The position numbers and the translations under genes are program-made. This document shows positions 10,024 through 19,417 of a stretch of 64,000 bases of DNA, piece after piece. The notes under the pieces were generated by a model that made no database searches, was not told where the DNA came from, and was given only the letters and a program-made list of their open reading frames with translations. This DNA comes from AP-15 sp963833745 (GTDB lineage: Bacteria; Pseudomonadota; Alphaproteobacteria; ATCC43930; CGMCC-115725): assembly GCA_963833745.1 (NCBI GenBank), contig CAWHZD010000006.1:995268-1059267 (forward strand). The letters run 5' to 3'. The first letter of the stretch is position 1. Each line of letters starts with the position of its first letter.

Positions 10024-11091
10024 TTAGTTGAGGCGCAGATCGACGATGTGCTTGGGGTCGGGCTTCAACTCGCCGCGTTCGACCCTGGAAACGATGTCGG
10101 TCAGGATCGCATTGGTCGGGGTGGCGATCCCAACCTCTTCGCCCTTTTTGACGACAAAGCCGTTCAGAAACTGGATCTCGGTGCGGCGCCCTTTGAACAT
10201 GTCCTGGCCGGTCGACGGGCGATGCTCGCCGCCACCGGGGCGATTGGCCTCGGCGAGACGGTGCTCGTCGATTTCCTTGGTCGCGGCTGCGTCACCCTCG
10301 CCGGCGCGAGCGATCATCTCCGGGTCCATGTGGCTGACTTCGTCGAAGGTGTAGCCGAGTGCCTGCCCGACGCGGATCGCTTCGCTGCCGAGCCGGGTCG
10401 AGAAATTCCGGATCGCGTCGTTCTTGATCATGTCGCGAGAGATCAGGCCGGTGCAGGCCGACAACCCGTTGCCCATGACGTTGGTGACGAGCTTCGACCA
10501 GCGCTCGCCCCACAGATTCTCGGTCACCATCGCGCTGTCGGCGTAGGAAACCAGCCGGCATACTTCCTTGGCCCGGTCGGTGATCCGGCCGTGCACCTCG
10601 CCGACACGGAACACGGTATGGCGCGAGCCTGATTTGCCGGCGGCGCGGCGCACCTGGCCCGGCGCGTGCAGCTCGACGGTGATCGAGCTGGCGATCGATC
10701 CCAAAGTCTTGCCCCAACCGACGATGCCGGCGATGGTTTCTTCGTTCATGCAATTCTGCAATGAGACGACATAGCCGCCGGGCGCCAGATACTGCTTGAT
10801 CATGGTCGTGGCCCAGGCGGTGTCGTAGGATTTCATGCAGACAAAGGCGATGTCGATCGGTGCTTCCTTGGCGAGCTGCTGGGCTTCGGTCAGATGCAGT
10901 GCGCGCGGCTTGACGGTGAACGGCTCGACATCGCGGATATGGGTAATCCGCAGGCCGTCCTTGCGGATCGCTTCGACGTTTTCGGGCCACGGGTCGATAT
11001 AGGTCACGTCCTCGCCGGCCTGTACCATGTGGGCCCCGGCATAGCCGCCGACCGCCCCCGCGCCGACGATCGCTATCTTGTTCTTCGCCAT
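10024..11091 (-). CDS. 2-dehydropantoate 2-reductase family protein (ApbA/PanE-like)
   Basis: The 355-aa protein opens with IAIVGAGAVGGYAGAHM, a Rossmann dinucleotide-binding motif, and continues as the ketopantoate reductase family (AFVCMKSYDT, SLQNCMNEE, ENLWGERWSKLVTNVMGNGL). It is about 50 residues longer than typical PanE. It also has an insert rich in Gly/Asp near RAGEGDAAATKEIDE, so it probably belongs to the paralogous group that reduces other 2-keto acids or aldehydes rather than making pantoate. NADPH use is known for the family. I leave the symbol empty because pantothenate genes are absent from the neighbourhood. Confidence 0.87.
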   Translation of the reverse strand: MAKNKIAIVGAGAVGGYAGAHMVQAGEDVTYIDPWPENVEAIRKDGLRITHIRDVEPFTVKPRALHLTEAQQLAKEAPIDIAFVCMKSYDTAWATTMIKQYLAPGGYVVSLQNCMNEETIAGIVGWGKTLGSIASSITVELHAPGQVRRAAGKSGSRHTVFRVGEVHGRITDRAKEVCRLVSYADSAMVTENLWGERWSKLVTNVMGNGLSACTGLISRDMIKNDAIRNFSTRLGSEAIRVGQALGYTFDEVSHMDPEMIARAGEGDAAATKEIDEHRLAEANRPGGGEHRPSTGQDMFKGRRTEIQFLNGFVVKKGEEVGIATPTNAILTDIVSRVERGELKPDPKHIVDLRLN

Positions 11092-11239
11092 CAGCTCTTC
11101 CTCCGCATCACGTCCACGGCGCGGCGCGCCGCGTGCTCCGCCGGCGATCCTAGTACGGCCGCCGGGCGCGCGTCATCCCATCCGCGATGGGGCGTGCTCT
11201 TGGGCCGGCTCCTGAGCCGGCTCTCGCCCGCGACCGCAG

Positions 11240-12463
11240 CTAGGCGCCCCGCCCTGGGGGTCGCGCGGGGTGCTTCGGCAAGATCAGCATCGGCCCGTAC
11301 CACGCGACAAAGAGACCGAAGGCGGCGATCCACAAGACCGCCGAGGCGACGAGAAGCAGCATCGTCCGCGCGTCGGAGAACGCGGCGGCGACGCGCAAGA
11401 TCGCGGCAACGCTGACCAGCAGGTACATCGCGCCGGTGGCCGGGTCGGCGGCCAGCTCCCGCCCGGTGTGACCCCGCGTCGCGCGCGTCATGACCGCGAG
11501 GATCATCGTGCCGATCGCGCCCGCCGTCAGCGCGTGGATCGCCGCGCTCTGCGGCACCGCCAGACCGACCGACGCCAGATCGAGCGACGCCAGGCCGAGC
11601 AGAGCCGTGCCGAGCACCAGCCAGAAATATCCGACGTGGAGAATAAAGAGCAGCGGCTCGGCGAGGGCTGCGCCACCGCGCCACCTGAAGAGCCGCGCCA
11701 GATTGAACGCCGCCGCGACGAGCAGGAGCATGCCGACGACACGAAGCTCGGGATCGGCGGCCCAGCCGAACAGGCCGGCGTGCAATGTGCCGAGAGCGGC
11801 GCGATCGACCCAGCCGCCGGATTTCGGAAGCCGCGTGCCGCCGCGCTGCCCCAGCCAGTTGCGGGTGAAGCTCGGCACGATCCGGCCGGCGACGACCGAA
11901 ATCAGCGCGATTGCAGCGGCGAGCCCGAGACGCCAGCCCAGCCCCTCGGCTGCGAGGACACCGGCGGCCTGCAAATGCATCAGCAGATTGGCGGCGCCGA
12001 GCATCGCGACCGGGGCGACGATCGGCAGGTTGCGCCAGCTCCCGCCGACGATGATTTCGCGGGCGACAACCGCGACGAGGGCGGCCGGAAACGACAAATC
12101 CGCCACGATCGCGAGCCATGCGGGGAAGAGGGCGGAAATCAGGCATGCGACCCGGCCGAGGAGCCACAGGCCGGCGAGCGCCGCCAGCAGCAGACCGTCG
12201 ACCGGAGGCCGCTTGGTCCAATTCGGGATCGCGGTCAGCAAAAAGCCCGCCACCGCGGCCATAGCGAAACCAAAGAACATCTCGTGGATATGCCAGGAGA
12301 GCGGGTCGAAGCGGCTCGGCAGCTCGGTTCCCGCCGTCAGCACGCCGATCCAAACCGCCAGAGCCGCCGCCGCCCATACCCCGGCGGCGAGAAAGAACGG
12401 CCGGAACCCCAGGGTCAGAAAGACCGGAACGGGACGCGCCGGATATTGCGCGGCGATGCTCAC
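11240..12463 (-). CDS. nnrS: NnrS family haem-copper membrane protein
   Basis: A 407-aa polytopic inner-membrane protein, mostly hydrophobic helices, with the NnrS hallmarks LTLGFRPFFLAAG, DPLSWHIHEMFFGFA and TAIPNWTKRP. Histidines in HIHE and elsewhere are the expected haem/metal ligands. NnrS proteins are induced with nitric oxide metabolism and protect cells from nitrosative stress. The start chosen is a GTG at 12463 that overlaps the restored norB stop (GTGA, 12460-12463), which points to translational coupling with norB. The reading frame runs on upstream into norB only because norB carries a frameshift, so a NorB-NnrS fusion protein is unlikely. Confidence 0.9.
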   Translation of the reverse strand: MSIAAQYPARPVPVFLTLGFRPFFLAAGVWAAAALAVWIGVLTAGTELPSRFDPLSWHIHEMFFGFAMAAVAGFLLTAIPNWTKRPPVDGLLLAALAGLWLLGRVACLISALFPAWLAIVADLSFPAALVAVVAREIIVGGSWRNLPIVAPVAMLGAANLLMHLQAAGVLAAEGLGWRLGLAAAIALISVVAGRIVPSFTRNWLGQRGGTRLPKSGGWVDRAALGTLHAGLFGWAADPELRVVGMLLLVAAAFNLARLFRWRGGAALAEPLLFILHVGYFWLVLGTALLGLASLDLASVGLAVPQSAAIHALTAGAIGTMILAVMTRATRGHTGRELAADPATGAMYLLVSVAAILRVAAAFSDARTMLLLVASAVLWIAAFGLFVAWYGPMLILPKHPARPPGRGA

Positions 12464-14791
12464 GGCAGCTCGCCCAAAGTGTGCAAAGCCGGGTGCGAAG
12501 CCGGGCGCAAGCCGGGGACGAGGCGCATGACCAAGGGCGGATAGAGCGGCCGCAGCTTGACGATGAAGTCCCACGCCATCAGCAGCGCGCCGACGGCAAA
12601 GACGACGTCGCCCGGCATTCGCATCCACTGCCAGAACAGCGTCGTATCGTAGAATTCCTGGCTGCGGGCGTAGGCCAGCCCGTGTTCGTAGACGGCGGCG
12701 AAGCTGCAGCCAACCGATCGGGAAGAAGTTGAAAACGATCCACATCACCAAGCCGCCATTATAAAGCCAGAACGCGGCCTGGCCCATTTTCTCGTCGAAC
12801 CGGTAATGATCGGCGGCGACATAGCGCAGGCAGAAATAGATCAGCCCGATGCCGAGCAGGCCGAAGGCGCCGAACAGCGAGGTATGGGCATGATTGAGGG
12901 TGAGAAACGTTCCATGCTCGTAGTAATTGACCAGCGGCGCGTTCAGCGTGCCTCCGCCGAAGACACCAGCCCCGACAAAATTCCAAAAGGCAGCGCCGAT
13001 GATATACGTGTAAGCGAGGTTGTATTTGAACTGCCCCTCGGACTTGATCAGCTGCCGGTTGTGGATCGCCTCGATGATCAGCAGCACCAACGGCAGCACC
13101 TCGATAAACGAGAACATCGTGCCCATCGGCACCCACAAGCCCGGCTCTCCGGCCCAGTAGAGATGATGCCCGGTGCCGATTACCCCGCCGAGGAAAATCA
13201 GGATCACTTCGAGGTAGACGGCGCGCTCGGCCAGTCGGCGCGAGACCAATCCGACCGCCATCAAGAGATAGGCGCTGATCGCCGCGGCGAAGAACTCGAA
13301 GGACTGCTCGACCCACAGATGGACCACCCACCAGCGCCAGAAATCGGTAATCGTGAATGATTTTCCGATTCCGGTGAGTGGAATCATGCCGAAGACGTAG
13401 AGGACCGCGATATTGACGGTCGACGCCCAGATCAGGTGCTCGAGCCGAATCCGCCCTGACCAAAACTGCCGCGTCGCCGGCGCCAGCTTGGCCCAGCTCG
13501 GCCACAGCGCGCGCATCACGAGCAGGCTCCACAGAACGAGACCGGCAAAGAACCCGATCTGCCAGGCGCGGCCGAGCTGGATATAGGACAATCCCTGGTT
13601 GCCGAACCAAAACCAGCCGCGGCCGATATAGCCCATGATGCCGAGATAATCGCCGGCGAGCGCGCCGACGACGACGAGCAAGGTGACCCAGAACAGCACA
13701 TCGACGAGAAAGGCTTGGCCTTTGGCCTCGCCGCCGCTGATCGCCGGGGCGAGAAATAGAGCGGCCCCGATCCAGGACACTCCGATCCACACGATCGGCG
13801 ACTGTAGATGCACGTCGCGCAGAAAGTTGAACGGCAGGAAGCGGTCGAGCACGATGCCGTAAAAGTTCGTCCGGTCGTAGTAGTAGTGGGCCATGATCGA
13901 TCCGGCGAGGATCTGCAGCAGCAGGACGGCAGCCACTACGAGAAAATACTTGCCGACCCGCCGCTGGCTCGGGGTCAAGGTGCGAAACTGCCCGAGCACC
14001 GGATCCATCGGACCCCTGTCGGTTTCGGTCAGAAACCGTTGATATACGAACAGGACCGCGCCGAACGCGAAGAAGACAAAACAGAAGCTGATCCAGGTCC
14101 ACATGAAGGTGCTGGTTGTCGGCGTGTTGCCGACCAGCGGTTCGAACGGCCAGTTCTGGGTCCAGGAAGCCGTTGTTCCGGGACGGCGCGCGACCCTCGT
14201 CAACGATGAATAGATCAGAAAATCGGCCGTCTGCCGCGCGCTCTGCGGGTCGAGGCTATAGGCCCGGGTCCAGCCCTTGGCGAAGTCGTCCTTCAGCAAG
14301 GATTGCGTCAGCCGGTCGCGCAGAGTGACGATCGCAGCCGCCAAGGGCGGTGGGACCGCCACGACTTTATGGGTCAGATCGATGCCCTGCAGCTCGCTCC
14401 GCATCGTCGCCCCGGCAGCGGCCTCGCGCTCGGCCGCGGAGCCGCCGCCGCCCGCCGCCGTGATGTTGTCGCGGGCCAGAGTGGCCAGGCGCACCAGATT
14501 GGCCGCGGTGTAATCCTCGCCGAAATACGACCCCATGCCGTAAAGGCTGCCGTAATCCATCAAATCCGCCCGTTGAAATCCCGCCTTCCCGGCTTCGATA
14601 TCGTCTGCGGACATCAGCAGGGCGCCGGCGGCGGCGAGCAAGCGGTCGGGGATCGGCGGCGCCTCGCGATAGGTCAGATCGGTCGTCCAGCCAAGGAGCG
14701 CGAAGGAGCCGACCGCCACCGCCAGCAAAACCCATTTGAGGACGTTGCTGACAGGGTCGTGCGCCACGCGCTCGTTCATATCCATTTGCAT
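12460..14791 (-). CDS. norB: Quinol-dependent nitric oxide reductase NorB (frameshifted near its 3' end)
   Basis: This is the large single-subunit quinol NO reductase, which reduces NO to N2O in the membrane. It has an N-terminal extracytoplasmic extension and then the haem-copper oxidase core with FWRWWVVHLWVEQSFEFFAA, GTGHHLYWAGEP and NHAHTSLFGAFG. Near 12705 the frame breaks after FNFFPIGWLQL. The adjacent frame continues as AAVYEHGLAYARSQEFYDTT and ends with TGA at 12460, exactly overlapping the nnrS start. One base (most simply a T in CTTC) appears to be extra. With it removed the protein is about 776 aa, normal for qNOR. The start is ambiguous among three ATGs (14791, 14785, 14779) that lie in or just after a short tandem repeat. 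Confidence 0.88.
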
Positions 14792-14833
14792 TGCCGGTCC
14801 ATTTTCATCGCCGGTCCATTTGCATCGCCGGGT
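14782..14833. repeat. Three tandem 17-18-base repeats over the norB start
   Basis: Three imperfect copies, CCATTTGCATTGCCGGT, CCATTTTCATCGCCGGT and CCATTTGCATCGCCGGGT, lie head to tail. On the coding strand each contains ATGs, and the possible norB starts at 14791 and 14785 fall in the copy nearest the gene, with a third ATG at 14779 just outside it. Copy number could alter the leader length or the choice of start. Confidence 0.8.
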
Positions 14834-14894
14834 CCTCGTCCGATGGACAGGATAGGGGCTCACGCGATCCTGTCTCCAACTAAGATCAGCCGGC

Positions 14895-15182
14895 TCATCG
14901 CTGTCGCTTTGGCGGGGCGGATTTGCCTGGCCGCGGCGCACGCCCGGGTTGGCGGGCGGTACTGCGCCGGGTCGGGGATTTCGCGCGCTTTTTCGCCGGC
15001 TTCCGCACCGCCTTCGTCGCCAGCCGCCAGTCGAGGATCATGCCCAGCGGGATCCCGGCTAGTCCGAGCGCCATCAACCCGCTGGCGACGCGGCCGAGCG
15101 GGTTGATCTCGACCACGACGACGACCAGCCCGAGGACGAGACCGGCGCCGAACGTCAAGAGGGCAATCTTGGTGTAGCGCAT
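14895..15182 (-). CDS. Small membrane protein with basic C-terminal tail, unknown function
   Basis: The 95-aa product starts at an ATG at 15182. It has two predicted membrane helices (TKIALLTFGAGLVLGLVVVVVE and VASGLMALGLAGIPLGMIL, about residues 4-25 and 31-49), followed by a Lys/Arg/Pro-rich cytoplasmic tail of about 45 residues (AKKRAKSP and similar). I recognise no family. An upstream in-frame extension to 15386 lies antisense to the MaoC gene and is rejected. It is divergent from the MaoC gene and about 100 bases upstream of norB on the same strand. Confidence 0.65.
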   Translation of the reverse strand: MRYTKIALLTFGAGLVLGLVVVVVEINPLGRVASGLMALGLAGIPLGMILDWRLATKAVRKPAKKRAKSPTRRSTARQPGRAPRPGKSAPPKRQR

Positions 15183-15273
15183 CCGTTGCGGTCGCGGGAC
15201 GGGGCTTCTAATCTCTCTCGGCAGGAGAGAACACTGCGGCGGGTGCAGAGCCAATGCCAAAGAGGGGACGCGC

Positions 15274-15732
15274 ATGATCGAGGTCGAGCGGCCGGCGGAC
15301 CTCGCCCAGTATGTCGGCAAGGAGATCGGGGTCAGCGACTGGTTCACGGTCGACCAGGCGGTCATCGACAAATTCGCCGAGGCCACCGGCGACCATCAGT
15401 GGATCCATGTCGACGTCGAGCGCGCCAAGCGCGAGATGCCGGGTGGCAAGACGATCGCCCACGGCTATCTGACATTGTCCTTGGTGCCGCGCCTGGCGGC
15501 GACGATCTACCGGGTCAAGCGGCGCTCGCGCGGGCTCAATTACGGCTCGAACCGGGTGCGCTTTACCGGGCAGGTGCCGGCCGGCTCGCGCGTTCGCTTG
15601 CGCCACAAGATCAAATCGGTCGAGCCGGTCGAGGGCGGCGGCGTGCGCATCACCTCGGAAAGCACGATGGAGGTCGAAGGTGCCGCGCGCCCGGCGCTCG
15701 TCGCCGAAACCATCAGCATGCAATTCGAGTAG
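15274..15732 (+). CDS. MaoC-like (R)-enoyl-CoA hydratase family protein
   Basis: The 152-aa hot-dog-fold protein carries the hydratase-2 motif: Asp and His in FAEATGDHQWIHVD (about residues 34-47) followed by IAHGYLTLSL. Such enzymes hydrate trans-2-enoyl-CoA thioesters. Single-domain MaoC proteins of this length usually act as homodimers. It is closest to the NodN/MaoC dehydratase subgroup in appearance. A BNR-repeat gene follows 37 bases downstream on the same strand, which suggests an operon, although the functional link is unclear. Confidence 0.9.
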   Translation: MIEVERPADLAQYVGKEIGVSDWFTVDQAVIDKFAEATGDHQWIHVDVERAKREMPGGKTIAHGYLTLSLVPRLAATIYRVKRRSRGLNYGSNRVRFTGQVPAGSRVRLRHKIKSVEPVEGGGVRITSESTMEVEGAARPALVAETISMQFE

Positions 15733-15769
15733 TTCGACAACTCAGCAAACAGGCGAGGAGGAGTTTCCG

Positions 15770-16819
15770 ATGAGCAGCACCGGTGCGAATGACCAGGCGT
15801 CTTACATTTACTTGGGACTGGCGGGTGAAACCGGACGCGGCCGAGTTGTGGATTCGGGCCTGTTCCGGATGACCGACGGCAATGACGAATGGGAGCCGTT
15901 GCAGCGCGGCCTGCCCGAAATGCCGGCGGTGCGAGCCCTGGCGGTGCATCCGCAGCAGCCCGAGATCGTCTATGCCGGCACCCAATCCGGGCCGTATCGC
16001 AGCGCCGACCGCGGCGAGCATTGGGAAAAGGTCAGCCTCCCGGATCACGGCCTGCCGGTGTGGTCGGTGCTGTTTCACCCGCATGATCCCGACGTGATCC
16101 TAGTCGGTTACGAGAATTGCGAGATCTATCGCAGCGACGATGCGGGCGAGCGCTGGGCCCGGCTGCCGGTCAGCGTGCGCTTTCCGGAGATCACCACCGC
16201 ACCCGGCGCCAACCCGGCAAAGCGCGTCTTGATGCTCGACGCCAGCGCGAGCCAGCCCAATCATCTCTACGGCGCGATCGAGGTCGGCGGCACGATCCGC
16301 TCGACCGATGGCGGCGAGCATTGGGAGAATCTCAGCCACGGGCAGTATGTGAATGACGACATGGTCGATATGCACGGCGTGCTGGCGAGCCGGTGGCGGC
16401 CCGACATCGTGTTCGGCATCGCGCGCGCCGGCATGTTCCGCAGCAATGACGGCGGCGATCACTGGGAGCACGTGGCGTTGGAGCCGCTCAACCCCAAGGG
16501 CTACATCTACTGCCGCGACATCCGCGAGGTGCCGGGCAACCCGCGCCATCTGTGGGTGGCGGCGGGAGCCGGTTTTCAGAGTGATGCGGGTGCGTTGCTG
16601 CACAGCCGCGATGGCGGTGACAGCTGGAGCCGGGTCGATATCGGCGCGCCGGTGCCGCACACGATGTTCAAGATAGCGTTTGACGAGCGCCGGCCGACAA
16701 TCATGTCGGCGGCCACCAACGGCGGTGAAGTCTACAACAGCGAGGATGGAGGCGAGACCTGGGCTACCCTCAAGCCCCCGCCCGGCGGCAAGCAAATCTA
16801 CGCGCTGGCCCGCGGTTGA
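15770..16819 (+). CDS. BNR/Asp-box repeat beta-propeller protein (sialidase-like fold), function unknown
   Basis: The 349-aa protein is built from Asp-box repeats of the type SxDGGExW: SADRGEHWEKV, SDDAGERWARL, STDGGEHWENL, SNDGGDHWEHV, SRDGGDSWSRV and SEDGGETWATL. This predicts a beta-propeller like those of exo-sialidases, Ycf48 and VPS10 proteins. No catalytic Arg triad or Tyr of true sialidases is obvious and there is no signal peptide, so an enzymatic role is not supported. The start at 15770 has a strong GAGGAGG ribosome site about 8 bases upstream; the longer frame from 15680 overlaps maoC. Confidence 0.8.
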   Translation: MSSTGANDQASYIYLGLAGETGRGRVVDSGLFRMTDGNDEWEPLQRGLPEMPAVRALAVHPQQPEIVYAGTQSGPYRSADRGEHWEKVSLPDHGLPVWSVLFHPHDPDVILVGYENCEIYRSDDAGERWARLPVSVRFPEITTAPGANPAKRVLMLDASASQPNHLYGAIEVGGTIRSTDGGEHWENLSHGQYVNDDMVDMHGVLASRWRPDIVFGIARAGMFRSNDGGDHWEHVALEPLNPKGYIYCRDIREVPGNPRHLWVAAGAGFQSDAGALLHSRDGGDSWSRVDIGAPVPHTMFKIAFDERRPTIMSAATNGGEVYNSEDGGETWATLKPPPGGKQIYALARG

Positions 16820-17138
16820 AATTACGGCGCAGCAATTGCGGGTCCCTCCCACGCTTGCTGCGCTTCTTCCGCCTTAGTCTCTGACCCGAAATGTGGCGAA
16901 TGGCGCCGATACCTTACCGTCGCCCCCGCGCAAGCGGGGGTCCAGAGCTTGCCCCTGGCTTGAACAGGGGAGCGACCGCACGTCGCTTGCCCCCTGTTCA
17001 GCCCAGGGGCAGGCTCTGGGTTCCCGCTTTCGCGCGCTTTCCCGGGAATGACGGTGTCATTGCTCTCGTCGGGCCGAGCTCCGAGGCGCCGTTAATTCCG
17101 TGAGCGCAAACGAATTGATCTCCATGGAGGAGGATTAG
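16820..17138. other. Intergenic region with a type A repeat upstream of the TauD-like gene
   Basis: This 319-base gap is mostly occupied by a palindromic repeat (16918-17056). The last 30 bases hold a strong GGAGGAGGA ribosome site for the dioxygenase gene. No small gene is seen. Confidence 0.5.
16918..17056. repeat. Palindromic intergenic repeat, type A, long copy 1
   Basis: The element begins with CCCCCGCGCAAGCGGGGG, contains TTGCCCCCTGTTC and GGGGCAGGCTCTGG, and ends in TTCCCGGGAATGACGG. The same order of modules recurs at 25757-25860; single-hairpin derivatives occur at 41215 and 56228. Confidence 0.8.
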
Positions 17139-18044
17139 ATGGCAGAGGTTTTGGAGCGGCAAGGGGTGACGGTGCGGCCGACCGGGGCGGCGGTCGGGGC
17201 CGACATCGAGGGCGTCGACCTGGCGCAGCCATTGCCGCCGGCGACGGTCGCGGCGATCAAGCAGGCGTGGTCCGACCGTCTCGTCCTGCGTATTCGCGGC
17301 CAGAACCTCGACGACGACCAGCTGATGCGGTTCAGCGCGCTGTTCGGCGAGCTCGACCTGGCGCCGGTCATCGCCGCCGCCCGCGTCAAGGTCCCGGGTG
17401 AAGAGCGTTATGTCGATACCGTCGAGGAAGGACAGCGATACGTTTCGGTCATTTCGAACATCATCGAAAACGGCGTCGCGATCGGCGCGCTCGGCGCTTA
17501 TGAGGCGATCTGGCACACCGACATGTCGTACAATCCGGAGCCGCCGATCGGCAGCGCGCTGTATTCGCTCGAAGTGCCGCCGGCAGGTGGCGACACCGGC
17601 TTTGCCAATATGTATTTGGCCTACGACACGCTGCCCGTGGAGCTGCGGCAGCGGGTCGAGGGCCGCTCGTGCCGGCATGATTCGAGCCGCAACAGTGCCG
17701 GCGAATTGCGCCGCGGGATGAGCGAGGTGACCGATCCGCGCACCGCACCCGGCGCCGACCACCCGATCATCCGGACCCATCCGGTCACCGGCCGCAAGGC
17801 CTTGTTTCTCGGCCGTCGCCGCAATGCCTATGTCCAAGGCCTCGACCTCGCCGGCAGCGAAGCATTGCTCGACGCACTGTGGGCGCATGCCACCCGGCGT
17901 GAACTGACCTGGTACCAGCAATGGCGGGTTGGCGACCTGATCTTGTGGGACAATCGCTGCGTCATGCACCGCCGCGACGAGTTCGACCCGAATACCCGCC
18001 GTCTGATGCACCGCACCCAGATCAAGGGCGACCGCCCGTACTGA
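17139..18044 (+). CDS. TauD/TfdA family 2-oxoglutarate-dependent dioxygenase
   Basis: The 301-aa non-haem iron enzyme has the facial triad HxD in WHTDMSYN (His and Asp near residues 126-128) and the distal His in CVMHRRDEF. An Arg near RRLMHRTQ is placed for 2-oxoglutarate binding. The family oxidises substrates such as taurine, 2,4-D, alkyl sulfates and various carboxylates; this substrate is not predictable. The N-terminal VRPTGAAVGADIEGVDL is typical. No transporter or desulfonation gene lies nearby. The start has a GGAGGAGGA site. Confidence 0.92.
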   Translation: MAEVLERQGVTVRPTGAAVGADIEGVDLAQPLPPATVAAIKQAWSDRLVLRIRGQNLDDDQLMRFSALFGELDLAPVIAAARVKVPGEERYVDTVEEGQRYVSVISNIIENGVAIGALGAYEAIWHTDMSYNPEPPIGSALYSLEVPPAGGDTGFANMYLAYDTLPVELRQRVEGRSCRHDSSRNSAGELRRGMSEVTDPRTAPGADHPIIRTHPVTGRKALFLGRRRNAYVQGLDLAGSEALLDALWAHATRRELTWYQQWRVGDLILWDNRCVMHRRDEFDPNTRRLMHRTQIKGDRPY

Positions 18045-18054
18045 AACGCCGCGG

Positions 18055-18657
18055 TCAGCCGGCCTCGACCATTGCGAGCCGGTCTGCCGCCGGCTCGTAT
18101 TCAAGGACGAACAGCACCGCGTTGCGGGCTCTGACCGGGGGGCTATCTGGCGGCAACGCGTGCTTGACCAACTGGCGGACCATCGCACCATGGGTCGATA
18201 CCCCGATCCGCCGATATGGATGAGACAGAGCAAAACGCCGTAGTGCCGCGAGCCCGCGGGTCAAGGTAGCGAGACCGGTCTCGCCGCCGGGAAACGCGGT
18301 ATTACCTTCGCTGTACCAGCGTTCGGTCACTTCCGCCCCAAAGCGCGCCTTGGCGTCCTCCCACAGCAATCCCTCGGCCGCGCCGACATTGGTCTCGCGC
18401 AGCCCGTGGTCGGCGATCAGCGGCACGCCTGACATCTCGGCGATGATCCGCCCGGTGGTCAGGGCCCGCGTCAGATCGCTGGAGACAACAACGTCAAGCC
18501 GGTGCGTCCGCAAGCGATCCGCAAGCGCCTCGGCTTGCGCCAAGCCTGTCGAGTTGAGCGGAGTATCAGTATGTCCTTGCAGCCGCCCCTCGCGGTTCCA
18601 ATCGGTTTCGCCGTGGCGGAACACAAACAACGTGCGGCGATCGTCAACGTGCTCCAT
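18055..18657 (-). CDS. Histidine phosphatase family protein, candidate alpha-ribazole phosphatase
   Basis: The 200-aa protein carries the phosphoglycerate mutase-like RHG motif (FRHGETDWNREGRLQGHTD) and the second catalytic His in STHGAMVRQLV. This branch includes the alpha-ribazole-5'-phosphate phosphatase CobC of B12 assembly. Its position 57 bases downstream of cobI, at the end of the cobL-cobI string, makes that role plausible. Sequence alone cannot separate it from general phosphatases, so no symbol is given. Confidence 0.82.
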   Translation of the reverse strand: MEHVDDRRTLFVFRHGETDWNREGRLQGHTDTPLNSTGLAQAEALADRLRTHRLDVVVSSDLTRALTTGRIIAEMSGVPLIADHGLRETNVGAAEGLLWEDAKARFGAEVTERWYSEGNTAFPGGETGLATLTRGLAALRRFALSHPYRRIGVSTHGAMVRQLVKHALPPDSPPVRARNAVLFVLEYEPAADRLAMVEAG

Positions 18658-18714
18658 GCAGCTCTCCTTGAGCGAACGACGGCGATGCGAGACCGGGATG
18701 CGATGTCGGTTGGA

Positions 18715-19416
18715 TCAGCGCCGGCCGGCTTTGCGAACCAGCGCCATCGAAAAATAGGGGGCGTCGTCGATTTCGGCGAGCGGCCAGACCCGCTGATTGG
18801 GCAAACTCGCGTGCTCGACATAGAGCGCGTCCGCCAAGATCCCGAGGTCTCCCAGCACCCGCCGGACCTTGGGGAGATGACGGCCGAGCTTGACGATCGC
18901 GGCGATTTCGGCCGCAGCGAGACGGCGCCGAAGCTCGTCCTTCGCGAGTGTCGCCGGGATCACCGCTAGAACCTCGTCGTGCGTTACGAGCGCCGTCGCC
19001 GCGGCGGCGGCACAGGCGGTCAGCGACGACACACCCGGTACGATCTCGATCGGAAAACAATCCGCCAACCGGGTGAAGACGCCGATAAAGCTGCCGTAGA
19101 ACAGCGGGTCGCCCTGGCACAGCAGCGCCACATCGTTGCCGGCGTCGAGTTCGGCGGCGATCATTCGGGCCGCATCGTCGTAAATTTCGGCGGGCGGCGG
19201 TCCCGGCCGCATCGGAAAGCGGATCACGATTTCGCGCTGGCCGCGGTCGAGCCAGGCGGCGACGATCGCGCGGGCAAAGCTGTTGCCACTGTCCGGCGCC
19301 GGATAGGCGACGACCGCCGCCGCACGCAACAAGCGCAGTCCCTTTAAGGTCAGCAGCTCCGGGTCCCCGGGACCGACCCCGATCCCGTAAAGCCGTCCCT
19401 GGCGCCCGGCACTCAT
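18715..19416 (-). CDS. cobI: Precorrin-2 C20-methyltransferase
   Basis: The 233-aa SAM-dependent tetrapyrrole methylase methylates C20 of precorrin-2. It opens with LYGIGVGPGDPELLTLKGLR, the family P-loop-like motif, and has FPIEIVPGVSSLTACAAAA, typical of CobI/CbiL. The start at 19416 is two bases from the cobL stop (TGAGATG), so the two are co-translated. Length is normal. The intact cobN in the same locus argues for the aerobic name. Confidence 0.94.
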   Translation of the reverse strand: MSAGRQGRLYGIGVGPGDPELLTLKGLRLLRAAAVVAYPAPDSGNSFARAIVAAWLDRGQREIVIRFPMRPGPPPAEIYDDAARMIAAELDAGNDVALLCQGDPLFYGSFIGVFTRLADCFPIEIVPGVSSLTACAAAAATALVTHDEVLAVIPATLAKDELRRRLAAAEIAAIVKLGRHLPKVRRVLGDLGILADALYVEHASLPNQRVWPLAEIDDAPYFSMALVRKAGRR

Positions 19417-19417
19417 C

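Noticed and set aside
11091..12377. A 428-aa Arg-rich open frame on the minus strand
   Set aside because: It is a shadow frame of nnrS with no family-like motif, produced by high GC.
11240..14941. A single 1233-aa NorB-NnrS fusion protein
   Set aside because: The join is out-of-frame sequence rich in Arg; shifting one base restores a normal NorB end that overlaps the NnrS start by GTGA.
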